Below, in pieces: positions 45,778 through 54,931 of a DNA stretch of 64,000 nucleotides (position 1 is the first letter of the stretch; each line of letters starts with the position of its first letter). The position numbers and the translations under genes were made by a program. The notes under the pieces are model-generated. The model was not told where the DNA came from and did no database searches. It was given only the letters and a program-made list of their open reading frames with translations. The stretch is from Evansella clarkii (GTDB taxonomy: Bacteria > Bacillota > Bacilli > Bacillales > Salisediminibacteriaceae), in NCBI RefSeq assembly GCF_002019695.1, contig NZ_KV917376.1, positions 3,004,040 through 3,068,039 of the forward strand. The letters are read 5' to 3'.

Positions 45778-47641
45778 GTGTGCCCGGCATGTGCATACGC
45801 TTTAGGGTTCAAGTCCCGAACAGTGAAGGTCGTTGTAACTGCTAGCTAAAGGCAAGGGTGTCCGGGGCGACTCGGAATCTGAAGGAAGCCGGAGGCAAAT
45901 CTCCGACCCGAGGAACACGAATCTCATACAAGGCTGTCGGGTCTGGATGAGGCTGCAAAACAAGTCAAAGTCCTAACGACCGAAGGATCCGGCAGTAAAT
46001 GAGGCGGGTATATGGAGAGGAAGTTTATGCACTTACCCGGGGAGGTCTGACAGGAACGCCGTACAAATGCGGTAACTGATTCCAGGAGGAATCACTGAAC
46101 TGTCAGAAGTCAGCCGAAGCCATAGTACCACAGATTTCTAGATTTTGTGGGAAGGGCTGAATCATGAAAAGAGTGCTCATCCACCTGCGTACGTATCATT
46201 CGATGACACAGAACATACCAGCTTGCCTAGGAAGCAGAGGTGAATCCCTCCAGGGCTTAGGAAGCGTGGAGAATGATACCACACAATGGAAAGGAAGAGC
46301 CACGTGGAGGTTAATGTGATGTTGGAAGAGATATTACACCGAGACAATTTGAATAAAGCATATCTCAAGGTAGTCCAAAATAAAGGGAGCCAGGGCGTTG
46401 ACGGCATTACCACTGCGGAACTGAAATCCCAGATCTCCGAAGAATGGTCTGCCATCCGCCAGGGGCTCTTGTCGAGAACCTACCAACCGTCACCGATCCG
46501 CCGAGTCGAAATCCCGAAACCGGACGGGGGTAAACGGAAGTTAGGGATCCCGACTGTCATGGACCGTCTGATCCAGCAATCCATTAATCTCTACCTTCAA
46601 CGAATCTACGATCCGACATTTTCTAAGAACAGTTACGGTTTCCGCCCGAAACGACGAGCCCATGATGCCGTGTTGAAAGCAAAACAGTATATCAACGAAG
46701 GGTACACATGGGTGGTCGATATTGATCTGGAGAAATTCTTCGACAAAGTGAACCACGACCGGTTGATGCGAACGTTAAGTTACCGTATTAGCGACAGAAG
46801 GGTGTTGAGTATCATCCGGAAATACCTTCAGGCAGGAATCATGGAAAACGGATTAGTTAGGCAAAACGACATGGGGACTCCCCAAGGGAGTCCATTAAGC
46901 CCGCTTCTCTCAAATATTGTCCTGGATGAATTGGACAAAGAACTGGAGAAACGGAGTATTCGTTTTGTCCGCTATGCGGACGACTGCCAGATTTATACAG
47001 GGTCAAAGAAAGCCGCAGAGCGTACCCGAAAGAACATGATTACCTTCATTGAAGATAAACTGAAGCTAAAGGTAAATCGGGAAAAGAGCGCGGTAGACCG
47101 TCCGTGGAAACGAAAGTTCCTGGGGTTCAGCTTCACAGCTTCTTCTAAAGGAAAAGCGAAAATAAGAATACACAGGAAATCAATCCAACGGGCAAAAGAT
47201 CGAATCCGTGAGATTACTTCCCGAAAGAAAAGTATTCCTATGGAATACAGAATTGGCAAGCTGAACCGGTTTATCGTCGGCTGGAGAAATTATTTCCGAC
47301 TGGCGGAAACACCCTCGGTATTAAAGGAATTAATGAAGTGGATAAGAAGAAGACTTCGAATGGTACGATGGAAAGAATGGAAGAAACCGAAAACGAAAGT
47401 CAGAAACTTAATCGCCTTAGGAGTATCGAAGCAGAAGGCTTATGAATGGGGAAACACAAGAAAAGGCTACTGGCGAGTCGCCTGTAGCCCAATTCTTCAC
47501 CATACGCGTAATGACGCCTACTGGCGCAGGATGGGTTTGAAATCGTTGATATAACGTCTGATTTTCATGAAACCGCCGTATACGGATCCGTACGTACGGT
47601 GGTGTGAGAGGTCGGGGGTTAATCACCCCCTCCTACTCGAT
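45778..47641 (+). mobile_element. Group IIC intron with encoded reverse transcriptase
   Basis: It starts GTGTGCCCGGCATG directly after the T run of a terminator, the usual target of group IIC introns. Domain I segments (AGTCCCGAAC, GCAAGGGTGTCCG, GGAATCTGAAGGAAGC, TTACCCGGGGAGGTCTG) match the Oceanobacillus iheyensis IIC intron as I recall it. Domain V lies at about 47570-47603 (AACCGCCGTATACGG ... GTACGTACGGTGGT) and domain VI at about 47607-47641, ending CTACTCGAT. Length is about 1.86 kb. The ORF is intact and all domains seem present, so it may be active. Ends may be off by a base or two. Confidence 0.9.
46319..47554 (+). CDS. ltrA: Group II intron reverse transcriptase/maturase
   Basis: 411 residues from ATG at 46319, eight bases after GTGGAGG; 46286 is an in-frame upstream ATG without a site. 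RT motifs include NKGSQGVDGIT, YGFRPKRRAHDAV, GTPQGSPLSPLLSNI and the catalytic YADD in VRYADDCQIY. A maturase X/GIIM domain (KLNRFIVGWRNYF onward) ends the protein. There is no endonuclease domain, as is usual for class C. It helps the intron fold, splice and insert. Confidence 0.96.
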   Translation: MLEEILHRDNLNKAYLKVVQNKGSQGVDGITTAELKSQISEEWSAIRQGLLSRTYQPSPIRRVEIPKPDGGKRKLGIPTVMDRLIQQSINLYLQRIYDPTFSKNSYGFRPKRRAHDAVLKAKQYINEGYTWVVDIDLEKFFDKVNHDRLMRTLSYRISDRRVLSIIRKYLQAGIMENGLVRQNDMGTPQGSPLSPLLSNIVLDELDKELEKRSIRFVRYADDCQIYTGSKKAAERTRKNMITFIEDKLKLKVNREKSAVDRPWKRKFLGFSFTASSKGKAKIRIHRKSIQRAKDRIREITSRKKSIPMEYRIGKLNRFIVGWRNYFRLAETPSVLKELMKWIRRRLRMVRWKEWKKPKTKVRNLIALGVSKQKAYEWGNTRKGYWRVACSPILHHTRNDAYWRRMGLKSLI

Positions 47642-47644
47642 TGC

Positions 47645-48268
47645 TTAGTGCACGGAGCGGAAAACTCCGATAACTTTTCCGAGGATGTGGACATTTCTTA
47701 AGATAATTGGTTCCAGAGTGGAGTTCTCCGGCTGGAGCCTGATATAATCCTTTTCTTTGAAGAAGCGCTTTACTGTAGCTTCTTCGTCTTCGGTCATAGC
47801 AACAACAATATCTCCGTTTGAAGCATCCCTCTGCTGGCGTACCACAACATAGTCGCCATCAAAGATCCCCGCTTCAATCATAGAATCTCCGGAAATTTCA
47901 AGAATGAAAGAATTTTCATCCTGTACGAAACTGGCTGGCAGAGGAAGATATTCTTCGATATTTTCAATAGCAGTAATGGGCTGCCCGGCTGTAACCTTCC
48001 CTATGATTGGAACATAAATAGAAGGGCTTTCTGTAACATTCTGAACTTCCTTTTCCGCGCCGATTATTTCTATCGCTCTCGGCTTAGTAGGGTCACGGCG
48101 AATATATCCTTTTTTTTCAAGCCTTGAAAGGTGCCCGTGTACAGTAGAGCTGGAAGCAAGTCCAACAGCTTCCCCGATTTCACGAACAGAAGGGGGATAT
48201 CCCCGTTTACTGACCTCATCCTTAATAAAATCCAGTATGTCCTGTTGACGTCTCGACAGTTTTGTCAT
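47645..48268 (-). CDS. lexA: LexA repressor
   Basis: 207 residues. The winged helix-turn-helix spans about 28-55 ([20 protein letters not shown]). The self-cleavage site is Ala94-Gly95 in KVTAGQP, the catalytic Ser129 is in SGDSM, and Lys167 is in EATVKRF. It represses SOS genes until RecA filaments promote its cleavage. The stop codon is four bases from the 3' end of the group II intron. The promoter at 48372-48411 carries a LexA box, so it is autoregulated. Confidence 0.98.
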   Translation of the reverse strand: MTKLSRRQQDILDFIKDEVSKRGYPPSVREIGEAVGLASSSTVHGHLSRLEKKGYIRRDPTKPRAIEIIGAEKEVQNVTESPSIYVPIIGKVTAGQPITAIENIEEYLPLPASFVQDENSFILEISGDSMIEAGIFDGDYVVVRQQRDASNGDIVVAMTEDEEATVKRFFKEKDYIRLQPENSTLEPIILRNVHILGKVIGVFRSVH

Positions 48269-48371
48269 TTTACCACACCTCGTTTTCTGTAAAAATAGAA
48301 GAATTTATTTCAATAAGTCATGATCGGCAGTGTTCATTACTGAAAAATATAGGAATCTATTAATTAGGAAC

Positions 48372-48411
48372 ATTATACCATGTGAAAAAATAATGTGCAA
48401 ACATTCGTTCT
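48372..48411 (-). promoter_or_regulatory. lexA promoter with LexA box
   Basis: Read on the minus strand: -35 TTGCAC (48400-48395), a 17-base spacer and -10 TATAAT (48377-48372). LexA box AGAACGAATGTTTG (48411-48398) overlaps the -35, the same arrangement as at recA. Confidence 0.88.
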
Positions 48412-48416
48412 GTTTA

Positions 48417-48464
48417 TTGACACGAACAGACGTTCTTTGTATAATAAATGCGAACAAACATTCT
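48417..48464 (+). promoter_or_regulatory. yneA-yneB-ynzC promoter with two LexA boxes
   Basis: TTGACA (48417-48422), a 17-base spacer and TATAAT (48440-48445). Box CGAACAGACGTTCT (48423-48436) fills the spacer and box CGAACAAACATTCT (48451-48464) covers the start region. Together with the lexA-side box there are three sites in 67 bases, so tight SOS repression is expected. Confidence 0.92.
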
Positions 48465-48482
48465 TATTACGAGGTGATTTGG

Positions 48483-49440
<958 letters not shown>

Positions 49441-49441
<1 letters not shown>

Positions 49442-49472
49442 GCCCCTTAACTTGCAAGGGGCCTTATTGTTG
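49441..49472 (+). terminator. Terminator after yneB
   Basis: GGCCCCTT (49441-49448) pairs with AAGGGGCC (49456-49463), followed by TTATTGTTG. Stop codon and stem touch. Confidence 0.8.
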
Positions 49473-49571
49473 TGTAGGATTAAAAATGTAAATCAAAAGG
49501 TAAAGATAAGTATAAACTTTTTCATACAGCCCTGTTCAAGGGAATGTTTAGAGTAACCTGGAGGTAATGGA

Positions 49572-49820
49572 ATGTTAGATAAAAACAAACTTGACAGAAT
49601 AAATTTCCTGGCCAGAAAAGCAAAAACCGACGGCCTCACTTTAAAAGAACAGAAAGAACAGAAGAAACTTCGGGAGGAGTATCTAAAAAGTGTAAGAAGT
49701 TCTTTCAAGAATCAGCTTAAATCCATTAAGGTAGTTGATCAAGAAGGAACCGATGTTACTCCTGAGAAATTGAAAGAGGAAAAGAGAAAAAATTTCGGCG
49801 GTAATGGTTTCAGGCACTAG
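49572..49820 (+). CDS. ynzC: YnzC, DUF896 protein
   Basis: 82 residues behind GGAGG; a helical hairpin (INFLARKAKTDGLTLKEQKEQ and REEYLKSVRSSFKNQL) typical of DUF896. It belongs to the SOS yneA operon in B. subtilis but here lies after a terminator, so read-through or its own promoter must serve it. Function unknown. Confidence 0.92.
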   Translation: MLDKNKLDRINFLARKAKTDGLTLKEQKEQKKLREEYLKSVRSSFKNQLKSIKVVDQEGTDVTPEKLKEEKRKNFGGNGFRH

Positions 49821-49907
49821 TTTTGCTGTCTGTTGTATCTTTGACTGCAAGTATGGAAACAGCTGTAAAAAGAAATCAGCTCCTTTTCACATGAATTACC
49901 GTTTAAT

Positions 49908-49938
49908 GGCTATCCTAAATGGGTAGCTATATTTTTTA
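49908..49938 (+). terminator. Weak terminator after ynzC
   Basis: ATGGCTATCC pairs with GGGTAGCTAT (with G-T pairs), followed by ATTTTTTAT. Confidence 0.55.
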
Positions 49939-50014
49939 TGCCTGCCACCCAGTAACTTATGAAAAATCTGTGAATAAGCATTTGTAATTCCGGGTAAAAG
50001 CCATACGTAATCTG

Positions 50015-50043
50015 TTGTCTAAACCAGATAGAAAGTATATGAT
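50015..50043 (+). promoter_or_regulatory. Sigma-A promoter for tkt
   Basis: TTGTCT (50015-50020), a 17-base spacer and TATGAT (50038-50043), about 50 bases before the tkt start. Confidence 0.65.
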
Positions 50044-50092
50044 GGTTAAGTAGCAGATTACACCACTATCTCCAATGAAAGGATGACTTTTT

Positions 50093-52093
50093 ATGTCTGG
50101 CAATATTGATAACCTCTCTATTAATACGATTCGTACATTATCAATCGATGCAATTGAAAAGGCTCAGTCCGGCCATCCGGGCATGCCGATGGGGGCTGCT
50201 CCAATGGCGTATACCCTTTTTGCAAAATATATGAATCATAATCCGAAGAATCCGGATTGGTTTAACCGCGACCGGTTCATCTTATCTGCAGGCCATGGAT
50301 CAATGCTGCTTTACAGCTTACTGCACCTTCACGGTTACGACGTAACAATGGAGGACCTGAAAAACTTCAGGCAGTGGGGAAGCCGCACACCGGGTCACCC
50401 TGAATACGGCCACACCCCAGGAGTTGAAGCTACTACCGGTCCTTTAGGCCAGGGTGTTGCGATGGCAGTTGGATTTGCAATGGCGGAAAGGCATTTAGCT
50501 GCAACTTATAACCGCGATCGCTTTAATGTAGTTGATCATTATACATACAGCATTTGCGGCGATGGCGATTTAATGGAAGGCGTTTCTGCCGAGGCTGCTT
50601 CTTTAGCTGGCCACCTGAAACTGGGCAGACTAATTGTAATTTATGATTCAAACGATATTTCTCTCGATGGGGATCTTCACGAATCTTTTTCAGAAAGCGT
50701 AGAAGATCGCTTTAAAGCATATGGATGGCAGGTAATCCGTGTAGAAGACGGAAATGATCTTGAAGCTTTGGAAAATGCGGTGGAACAAGCGAAAGAAGAT
50801 GACCGCCCAACTCTTATTGAAGTAAAAACGGTTATCGGCTATGGTTCACCTTCGAAAAGCGGGAAGTCTGCTTCCCATGGAGCACCATTAGGTGAAGAAG
50901 AAGCTAAAATGACGAAGGAAGCATATAAGTGGACTTTCGAAAAAGATTTCCATGTTCCTGATGAAGTAGCTGAACATTATAATAAGCTTGCGGAAGAAGG
51001 AGCTAAAAAGGAAAAAGAATGGAATGAAATGTTCGACGAGTACAAGCAGGAATATCCTGAGCTGGCAGAGCAGCTGTCTCTCGCTATTAAAGGGGAACTT
51101 CCTGAAGGCTGGGATAATGATCTTCCGGAATTCGCCACTGGGGACAAGGTCGCTACAAGGGAATCAGGCGGGAAAGCGCTGAACGCCCTTGCCAAAAATG
51201 TTCCTTATATGTTTGGCGGTTCAGCAGACCTTGCTTCTTCAAACAAAACGATGCTTAAAGATGAGAATGACTTCTCGAGAGATAACTACGCCGGAAGAAA
51301 TATCTGGTTCGGTGTAAGGGAATTTGCAATGGCTGCTGCTGCAAACGGTATGGCACTCCACGGTGGAGTAAAGCCATATGCAGCAACATTCTTCGTGTTC
51401 TCTGATTATCTCCGCCCTGCAATGCGTCTATCAGCATTAATGCAGGTACCTGTGACTTATGTATTTACTCATGACAGTATAGCAGTTGGGGAAGATGGCC
51501 CTACACATGAGCCTGTTGAACAGCTCCCTGCTTTACGGGCAATGCCTGGAATCTCTGTCATTCGCCCTGGAGACGGGAATGAAACGATTGCTGCGTGGAA
51601 ACTTGCAGTGGAAAGCAAGGATGAGCCAACTGCTCTTGTTCTGACGCGCCAGGGACTTCCAACACTGGAAGGAACGAAGGAGAAAGCATATGAAGGTGTT
51701 AAAAAAGGCGCCTATGTTGTTTCGGAAGCTAACGGTGAGCCAAACGGACTTCTCCTTGCAACCGGTTCTGAAGTTCCTCTTGCAGTAGATGCTCAAAAAG
51801 CACTTGAAAAAGAAGGCATTTACGTAACTGTTGTCAGCATGCCTAGCTGGGACAGATTTGAAAAGCAGAGCAAGGAATATAAAGAATCAGTTATTCCTCC
51901 TCATGTTACCGCCCGCTTAGGTATTGAGATGGCTGCATCTCTTGGCTGGGAACGTTACACAGGAGATAAAGGTTCAGTGCTGGCGATTGACAAATTCGGG
52001 GCTTCAGCACCTGGAGACAAAGTAATCAAAGAATATGGTTTTACAGCTGAAAACGTTGCAGCTCAGTTCAAACAGCTATTGGACAAACAATAA
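50093..52093 (+). CDS. tkt: Transketolase
   Basis: 666 residues, full length. N-terminal TPP-binding domain ([38 protein letters not shown] near 155), a central pyrimidine domain ([36 protein letters not shown] near 465) and a C-terminal domain. It moves two-carbon units between sugars in the non-oxidative pentose phosphate pathway. The gene has its own promoter and terminator. Confidence 0.98.
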   Translation: MSGNIDNLSINTIRTLSIDAIEKAQSGHPGMPMGAAPMAYTLFAKYMNHNPKNPDWFNRDRFILSAGHGSMLLYSLLHLHGYDVTMEDLKNFRQWGSRTPGHPEYGHTPGVEATTGPLGQGVAMAVGFAMAERHLAATYNRDRFNVVDHYTYSICGDGDLMEGVSAEAASLAGHLKLGRLIVIYDSNDISLDGDLHESFSESVEDRFKAYGWQVIRVEDGNDLEALENAVEQAKEDDRPTLIEVKTVIGYGSPSKSGKSASHGAPLGEEEAKMTKEAYKWTFEKDFHVPDEVAEHYNKLAEEGAKKEKEWNEMFDEYKQEYPELAEQLSLAIKGELPEGWDNDLPEFATGDKVATRESGGKALNALAKNVPYMFGGSADLASSNKTMLKDENDFSRDNYAGRNIWFGVREFAMAAAANGMALHGGVKPYAATFFVFSDYLRPAMRLSALMQVPVTYVFTHDSIAVGEDGPTHEPVEQLPALRAMPGISVIRPGDGNETIAAWKLAVESKDEPTALVLTRQGLPTLEGTKEKAYEGVKKGAYVVSEANGEPNGLLLATGSEVPLAVDAQKALEKEGIYVTVVSMPSWDRFEKQSKEYKESVIPPHVTARLGIEMAASLGWERYTGDKGSVLAIDKFGASAPGDKVIKEYGFTAENVAAQFKQLLDKQ

Positions 52094-52104
52094 TATACAC
52101 CCTG

Positions 52105-52136
52105 GGACACACAGAAATTTGTGTGTCCTTTTTTTG
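52105..52136 (+). terminator. Rho-independent terminator after tkt
   Basis: GGACACACA (52105-52113) pairs with TGTGTGTCC (52120-52128), followed by seven T residues. Confidence 0.92.
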
Positions 52137-52150
52137 TTGTTTAATATAAA

Positions 52151-52238
52151 GGCTCTGTTAAACTTAGTTGTTGATTTTCATTACAGGACGCTCGCGTAAA
52201 TCAACTATAAAAAATCAACCTTAGTCTATATACAGAGC
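52151..52238. repeat. Small palindromic, MITE-like element
   Basis: The left arm (52151-52178, starts GGCTCTGTTAAACTTAG) is an imperfect inverted copy of the right arm (52209-52238, ends CTATATACAGAGC): GCTCTGT pairs with ACAGAGC and TTGATTTT pairs with AAAATCAA. The 30-base centre has a GACGCTCGCG patch. No coding capacity. Sits between the tkt terminator and sirA promoter. Confidence 0.55.
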
Positions 52239-52385
52239 AAAGGTAATCTTATCTTGTAAAAATTTATTCGACTTATGCACGAGCATTTTACAAAGGAGCC
52301 AAAAAGGGTATTTATAATACAAAATCAGTGCCGAAGATAGAATTTTCAAACTTTAGACAAAATTAGTCATTTTATGAGACAGATT

Positions 52386-52418
52386 TTGACATCATGCAGT
52401 GAAGAGGTCCGCTATACT
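52386..52418 (+). promoter_or_regulatory. sirA promoter, Spo0A-activated type
   Basis: TTGACA (52386-52391) and TATACT (52413-52418) are separated by 21 bases, too long for unaided sigma-A. The -35 is embedded in TTTGACA, one change from the Spo0A box TTCGACA. This is the layout of Spo0A-activated promoters such as spoIIG, and sirA is a known Spo0A target in B. subtilis. Confidence 0.55.
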
Positions 52419-52451
52419 TAGTGAAAGACGAACGACGGGGAGCTGAAAATA

Positions 52452-52922
52452 ATGAGAGAATATCATATCTATAAAATTCGGGAAGATGTCGCGTTAGATT
52501 ATTATGGAATGGAAACGAAATTATTTCAGCTTTTTCAGGAAAACAGGGAAGCTAAAGGAAGATTAAAGGAAGCTACTGAAAAACAGATCCAGTATATTAT
52601 CCAGCAAATTAACAAATTAGAGGTCCAGGATCATTTAAATAAATATTTAAATGAAACAGAAGGCTATATTATAAGAGATAATAAGCATTATATTATGTCA
52701 CCAAAGAGAAGAAGCCAGGCAGGGTTAGCTATATATAAAATGCATATTAAACTCTTTTCAGAGGGTAGCCAGGATTCGGAAGCCTGTTTTTTCGAAGCAT
52801 TGCGAAGTTACGATGGCACGTTTATTGCAATGGATTTTTCAAGAGAGCAATATGGCTGGCTAAAACCGTTAAAGTCTATGGAGATTGCTGAATTGTCAGA
52901 GTCAAATAAGGCATTTAAATGA
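52452..52922 (+). CDS. sirA: SirA, sporulation inhibitor of replication
   Basis: 156 residues. Conserved features such as TEKQIQYI (near 42-49) and AMDFSREQYGWLKPLK (near 124-139) agree with YneE/SirA of B. subtilis as I recall it. SirA binds domain I of DnaA and blocks new rounds of replication on entry to sporulation. It lies between tkt and yneF as expected. Confidence 0.92.
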   Translation: MREYHIYKIREDVALDYYGMETKLFQLFQENREAKGRLKEATEKQIQYIIQQINKLEVQDHLNKYLNETEGYIIRDNKHYIMSPKRRSQAGLAIYKMHIKLFSEGSQDSEACFFEALRSYDGTFIAMDFSREQYGWLKPLKSMEIAELSESNKAFK

Positions 52923-52938
52923 ATCTAATTAAATACTC

Positions 52939-52967
52939 TTTAATTGTTCCGGGCAATAGGTTATAAT
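52939..52967 (+). promoter_or_regulatory. Putative promoter for yneF
   Basis: TATAAT at 52962-52967 with a poor -35 (TTTAAT) 17 bases upstream. Confidence 0.4.
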
Positions 52968-53034
52968 ATATAAGGTCCAAACCGATGTTTGATATATTTG
53001 GAAGACAACATAGAGAGAAGGAGGGTCACCGAAT

Positions 53035-53247
53035 ATGTGGATGTATATTCTAATCGGTGTCATCGCTCTGTTGGCAGGAATCGCCATTGGTTTCTTTATT
53101 GCCCGACAGTATATGATGAGTTATATGAAAAAGAATCCGCCAATTAATGAAAAAATGCTGCGAGTTATGATGATGCAAATGGGCATGAATCCATCGCAGA
53201 AGAAAATTAATCAAATGATGAAAGCAATGCAGAATAATACGAAATAA
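53035..53247 (+). CDS. yneF: YneF, UPF0154 membrane protein
   Basis: 70 residues with one N-terminal membrane helix (4-24), then a Met- and Lys-rich cytoplasmic tail ([20 protein letters not shown]). Starts at ATG 53035 behind GAAGGAGGG. Conserved in Firmicutes after sirA; function unknown. Confidence 0.93.
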   Translation: MWMYILIGVIALLAGIAIGFFIARQYMMSYMKKNPPINEKMLRVMMMQMGMNPSQKKINQMMKAMQNNTK

Positions 53248-53392
53248 TAAGGAGTGCGGGGAAGAACTATCTTCCTCTTCTCCCGTGAAGCCCCACGTAT
53301 CCAACAGGATTAGGGCAGGGACTAATTCCGTATTATCATGCTGGAGTGCAACACTTCGGCGCCAATATTTATACCGAAAATAATATTTAAGT

Positions 53393-53420
53393 AAACACTC
53401 CGTTTTCAGGAGTGTTTTTT
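53393..53420 (+). terminator. Terminator between yneF and mnmH
   Basis: AAACACTCC (53393-53401) pairs with GGAGTGTTT (53409-53417), then TTT. Confidence 0.82.
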
Positions 53421-53518
53421 ACATGTATAAACGATAGTTCGAATGAGAAGAAGATTTAGACAGTAAGCAGCTTCTTAGCAATAAATATGGCTGGAGCAAT
53501 TAAAGGCAGGTGATATTC

Positions 53519-54595
53519 ATGCTGGCGGCACTGCATGAATTACAAATAACTTATAAAGAATTAAATAAAAACAACAACTACCTTATCGACGTCAGATCAC
53601 CAGGAGAATTTAAAGAATTTCATGTTCCTGGCTCTGTTAACATACCGCTTTTTACAAATGAAGAAAGAAAGCAAATAGGAACTTTATATAAACAGGTGAG
53701 CCCTGATGTAGCAAAAAAACAAGGTATTTCTATCTTTTCAGAAAAGCTTCCTCAATTTTATGATACATGGACATCGCTTATTAACTCCAATCCTGGGAAA
53801 GAAGCAGTGGTAATGTGTGCCAGAGGAGGCATGAGAAGCGGTGCGTTTGTATCAATGATGAGCTCTCTTGGACTGCCAGTACGCCAGCTTACAGGAGGGA
53901 TTCGCTCAGTCCGGAAGAACGTTACTGAGGAGTTAAACGAGCTCGCAAAAATACCTTGGCGAACGGTTGTTTTGTCGGGCAATACAGGAACAGGAAAAAC
54001 GAAATGGTTAACTATGCTCGAGTCAAAAGGATATCCGGTTCTTGACCTGGAAGGCATTGCAAAACACAGAGGCTCCATATTTGGCCACGTAGGATTAGAA
54101 CCAAGAACTCAAAAACAATTTGAATACCATCTCGTTCACAAGCTTAAAGAACTTGAAGGGAAGAGAATTCTGGTAATGGAAGCGGAGAGCAGGAGAATTG
54201 GCAATATTATTGTACCGGATTTTTTGATTGGTTTAAAAAAGCAGGGAAAAGCGATTCATTTAGAGGATAATATCAAAAGCAGAGTGGAGCGGATTTATGA
54301 GGACTATGCCCCGCTGAAACATCATGATGACCTTTATGAAGCATACGGGAGTATTAAAAACAGACTTACTGCTGAAACGAGAGAGGAAATCGACTATGCT
54401 TTCTCACAAAAAGATTACCGTAAAATTTTCCGCTTACTGTTACTAGACTATTACGATTTGAGGTACCACCATTCGGAAAAATATTATAACCTTCATAGCA
54501 AAATCAGCCTTTCCGGTCTGGGTGAAGCAGAGGCTGTAAAAGTGATTGAACAGGAAGTCGAGGGTTATGTTAAGAAACAGGCGGGCTCGTTATAG
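53519..54595 (+). CDS. mnmH: tRNA 2-selenouridine synthase (rhodanese-P-loop fusion)
   Basis: 358 residues from ATG at 53519 behind GGCAGGTGA; GTG 53510 is the alternative. The N-terminal rhodanese domain has the catalytic Cys100 in VVMCARGGMRSG. The second domain has the P-loop SGNTGTGKT (153-161). This is the MnmH/SelU/YbbB architecture, which geranylates 2-thiouridine in tRNA and then replaces sulfur by selenium. It needs selenophosphate, but no selD is visible in this window. It sits where ccdA lies in B. subtilis. Confidence 0.9.
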   Translation: MLAALHELQITYKELNKNNNYLIDVRSPGEFKEFHVPGSVNIPLFTNEERKQIGTLYKQVSPDVAKKQGISIFSEKLPQFYDTWTSLINSNPGKEAVVMCARGGMRSGAFVSMMSSLGLPVRQLTGGIRSVRKNVTEELNELAKIPWRTVVLSGNTGTGKTKWLTMLESKGYPVLDLEGIAKHRGSIFGHVGLEPRTQKQFEYHLVHKLKELEGKRILVMEAESRRIGNIIVPDFLIGLKKQGKAIHLEDNIKSRVERIYEDYAPLKHHDDLYEAYGSIKNRLTAETREEIDYAFSQKDYRKIFRLLLLDYYDLRYHHSEKYYNLHSKISLSGLGEAEAVKVIEQEVEGYVKKQAGSL

Positions 54596-54658
54596 AGTGG
54601 TATATTAGAGTACTGCAAAGCTTTTCGGTTAAAGAAAACTAAATATCGCCCTTGAAAA

Positions 54659-54718
54659 AATTTCCGGAGAAGTAAAATTAAGAAAAGTTTAACTTTTCCG
54701 GAGATTTTTCTTTTGGTA
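54659..54718 (+). terminator. Hairpin terminator after mnmH
   Basis: CCGGAGAAGT pairs with ACTTTTCCGG across an AT-rich loop, followed by AGATTTTTCTTTT. Confidence 0.6.
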
Positions 54719-54738
54719 TGATTGTAATGTCTTTTTGC

Positions 54739-54897
54739 TTTATCCCGATGTAACCGTCCGTAAAACTCCCGCCTCAAAACAGGAGTGGAATCGAAGAAGT
54801 TCAGTCGGGAGATGACGGACGCTAACATCCCGATTGGTTCAACTAACAATCAGTGGGGGATGAATAACACCCCACTGATCGAAGGTTCACTTTATAA
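54739..54897 (+). repeat. Structured 160-bp repeat, copy A
   Basis: It begins TTTATCCCGATGTAACCGTC and ends GGTTCACTTTATAA. CGTCCGT and CTCCCG in the left part pair with CGGGAG and ACGGACG further on. A second hairpin is ATCAGTGGGG / CCCCACTGAT. The frame that runs through it into the ABC gene (from 54785) is an artefact. Copies B and C are at 60761 and 61532. Confidence 0.85.
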
Positions 54898-54931
54898 TTC
54901 TTTAGTAACAGATGAAAGAGAGGTGCATTCT

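Noticed and set aside
54565-54849. Reverse-strand ORFs beginning near MLVEPIGMLASVIS at 54849 and again in 60713-60913
   Set aside because: Both are the 160-bp repeat read backwards. The similar peptides reflect repeat identity, not a gene family.
54785-54931. N-terminal extension of the first ABC transporter subunit
   Set aside because: These 49 codons are read from repeat copy A. The ATG at 54932 has a proper ribosome-binding site and gives the normal length.
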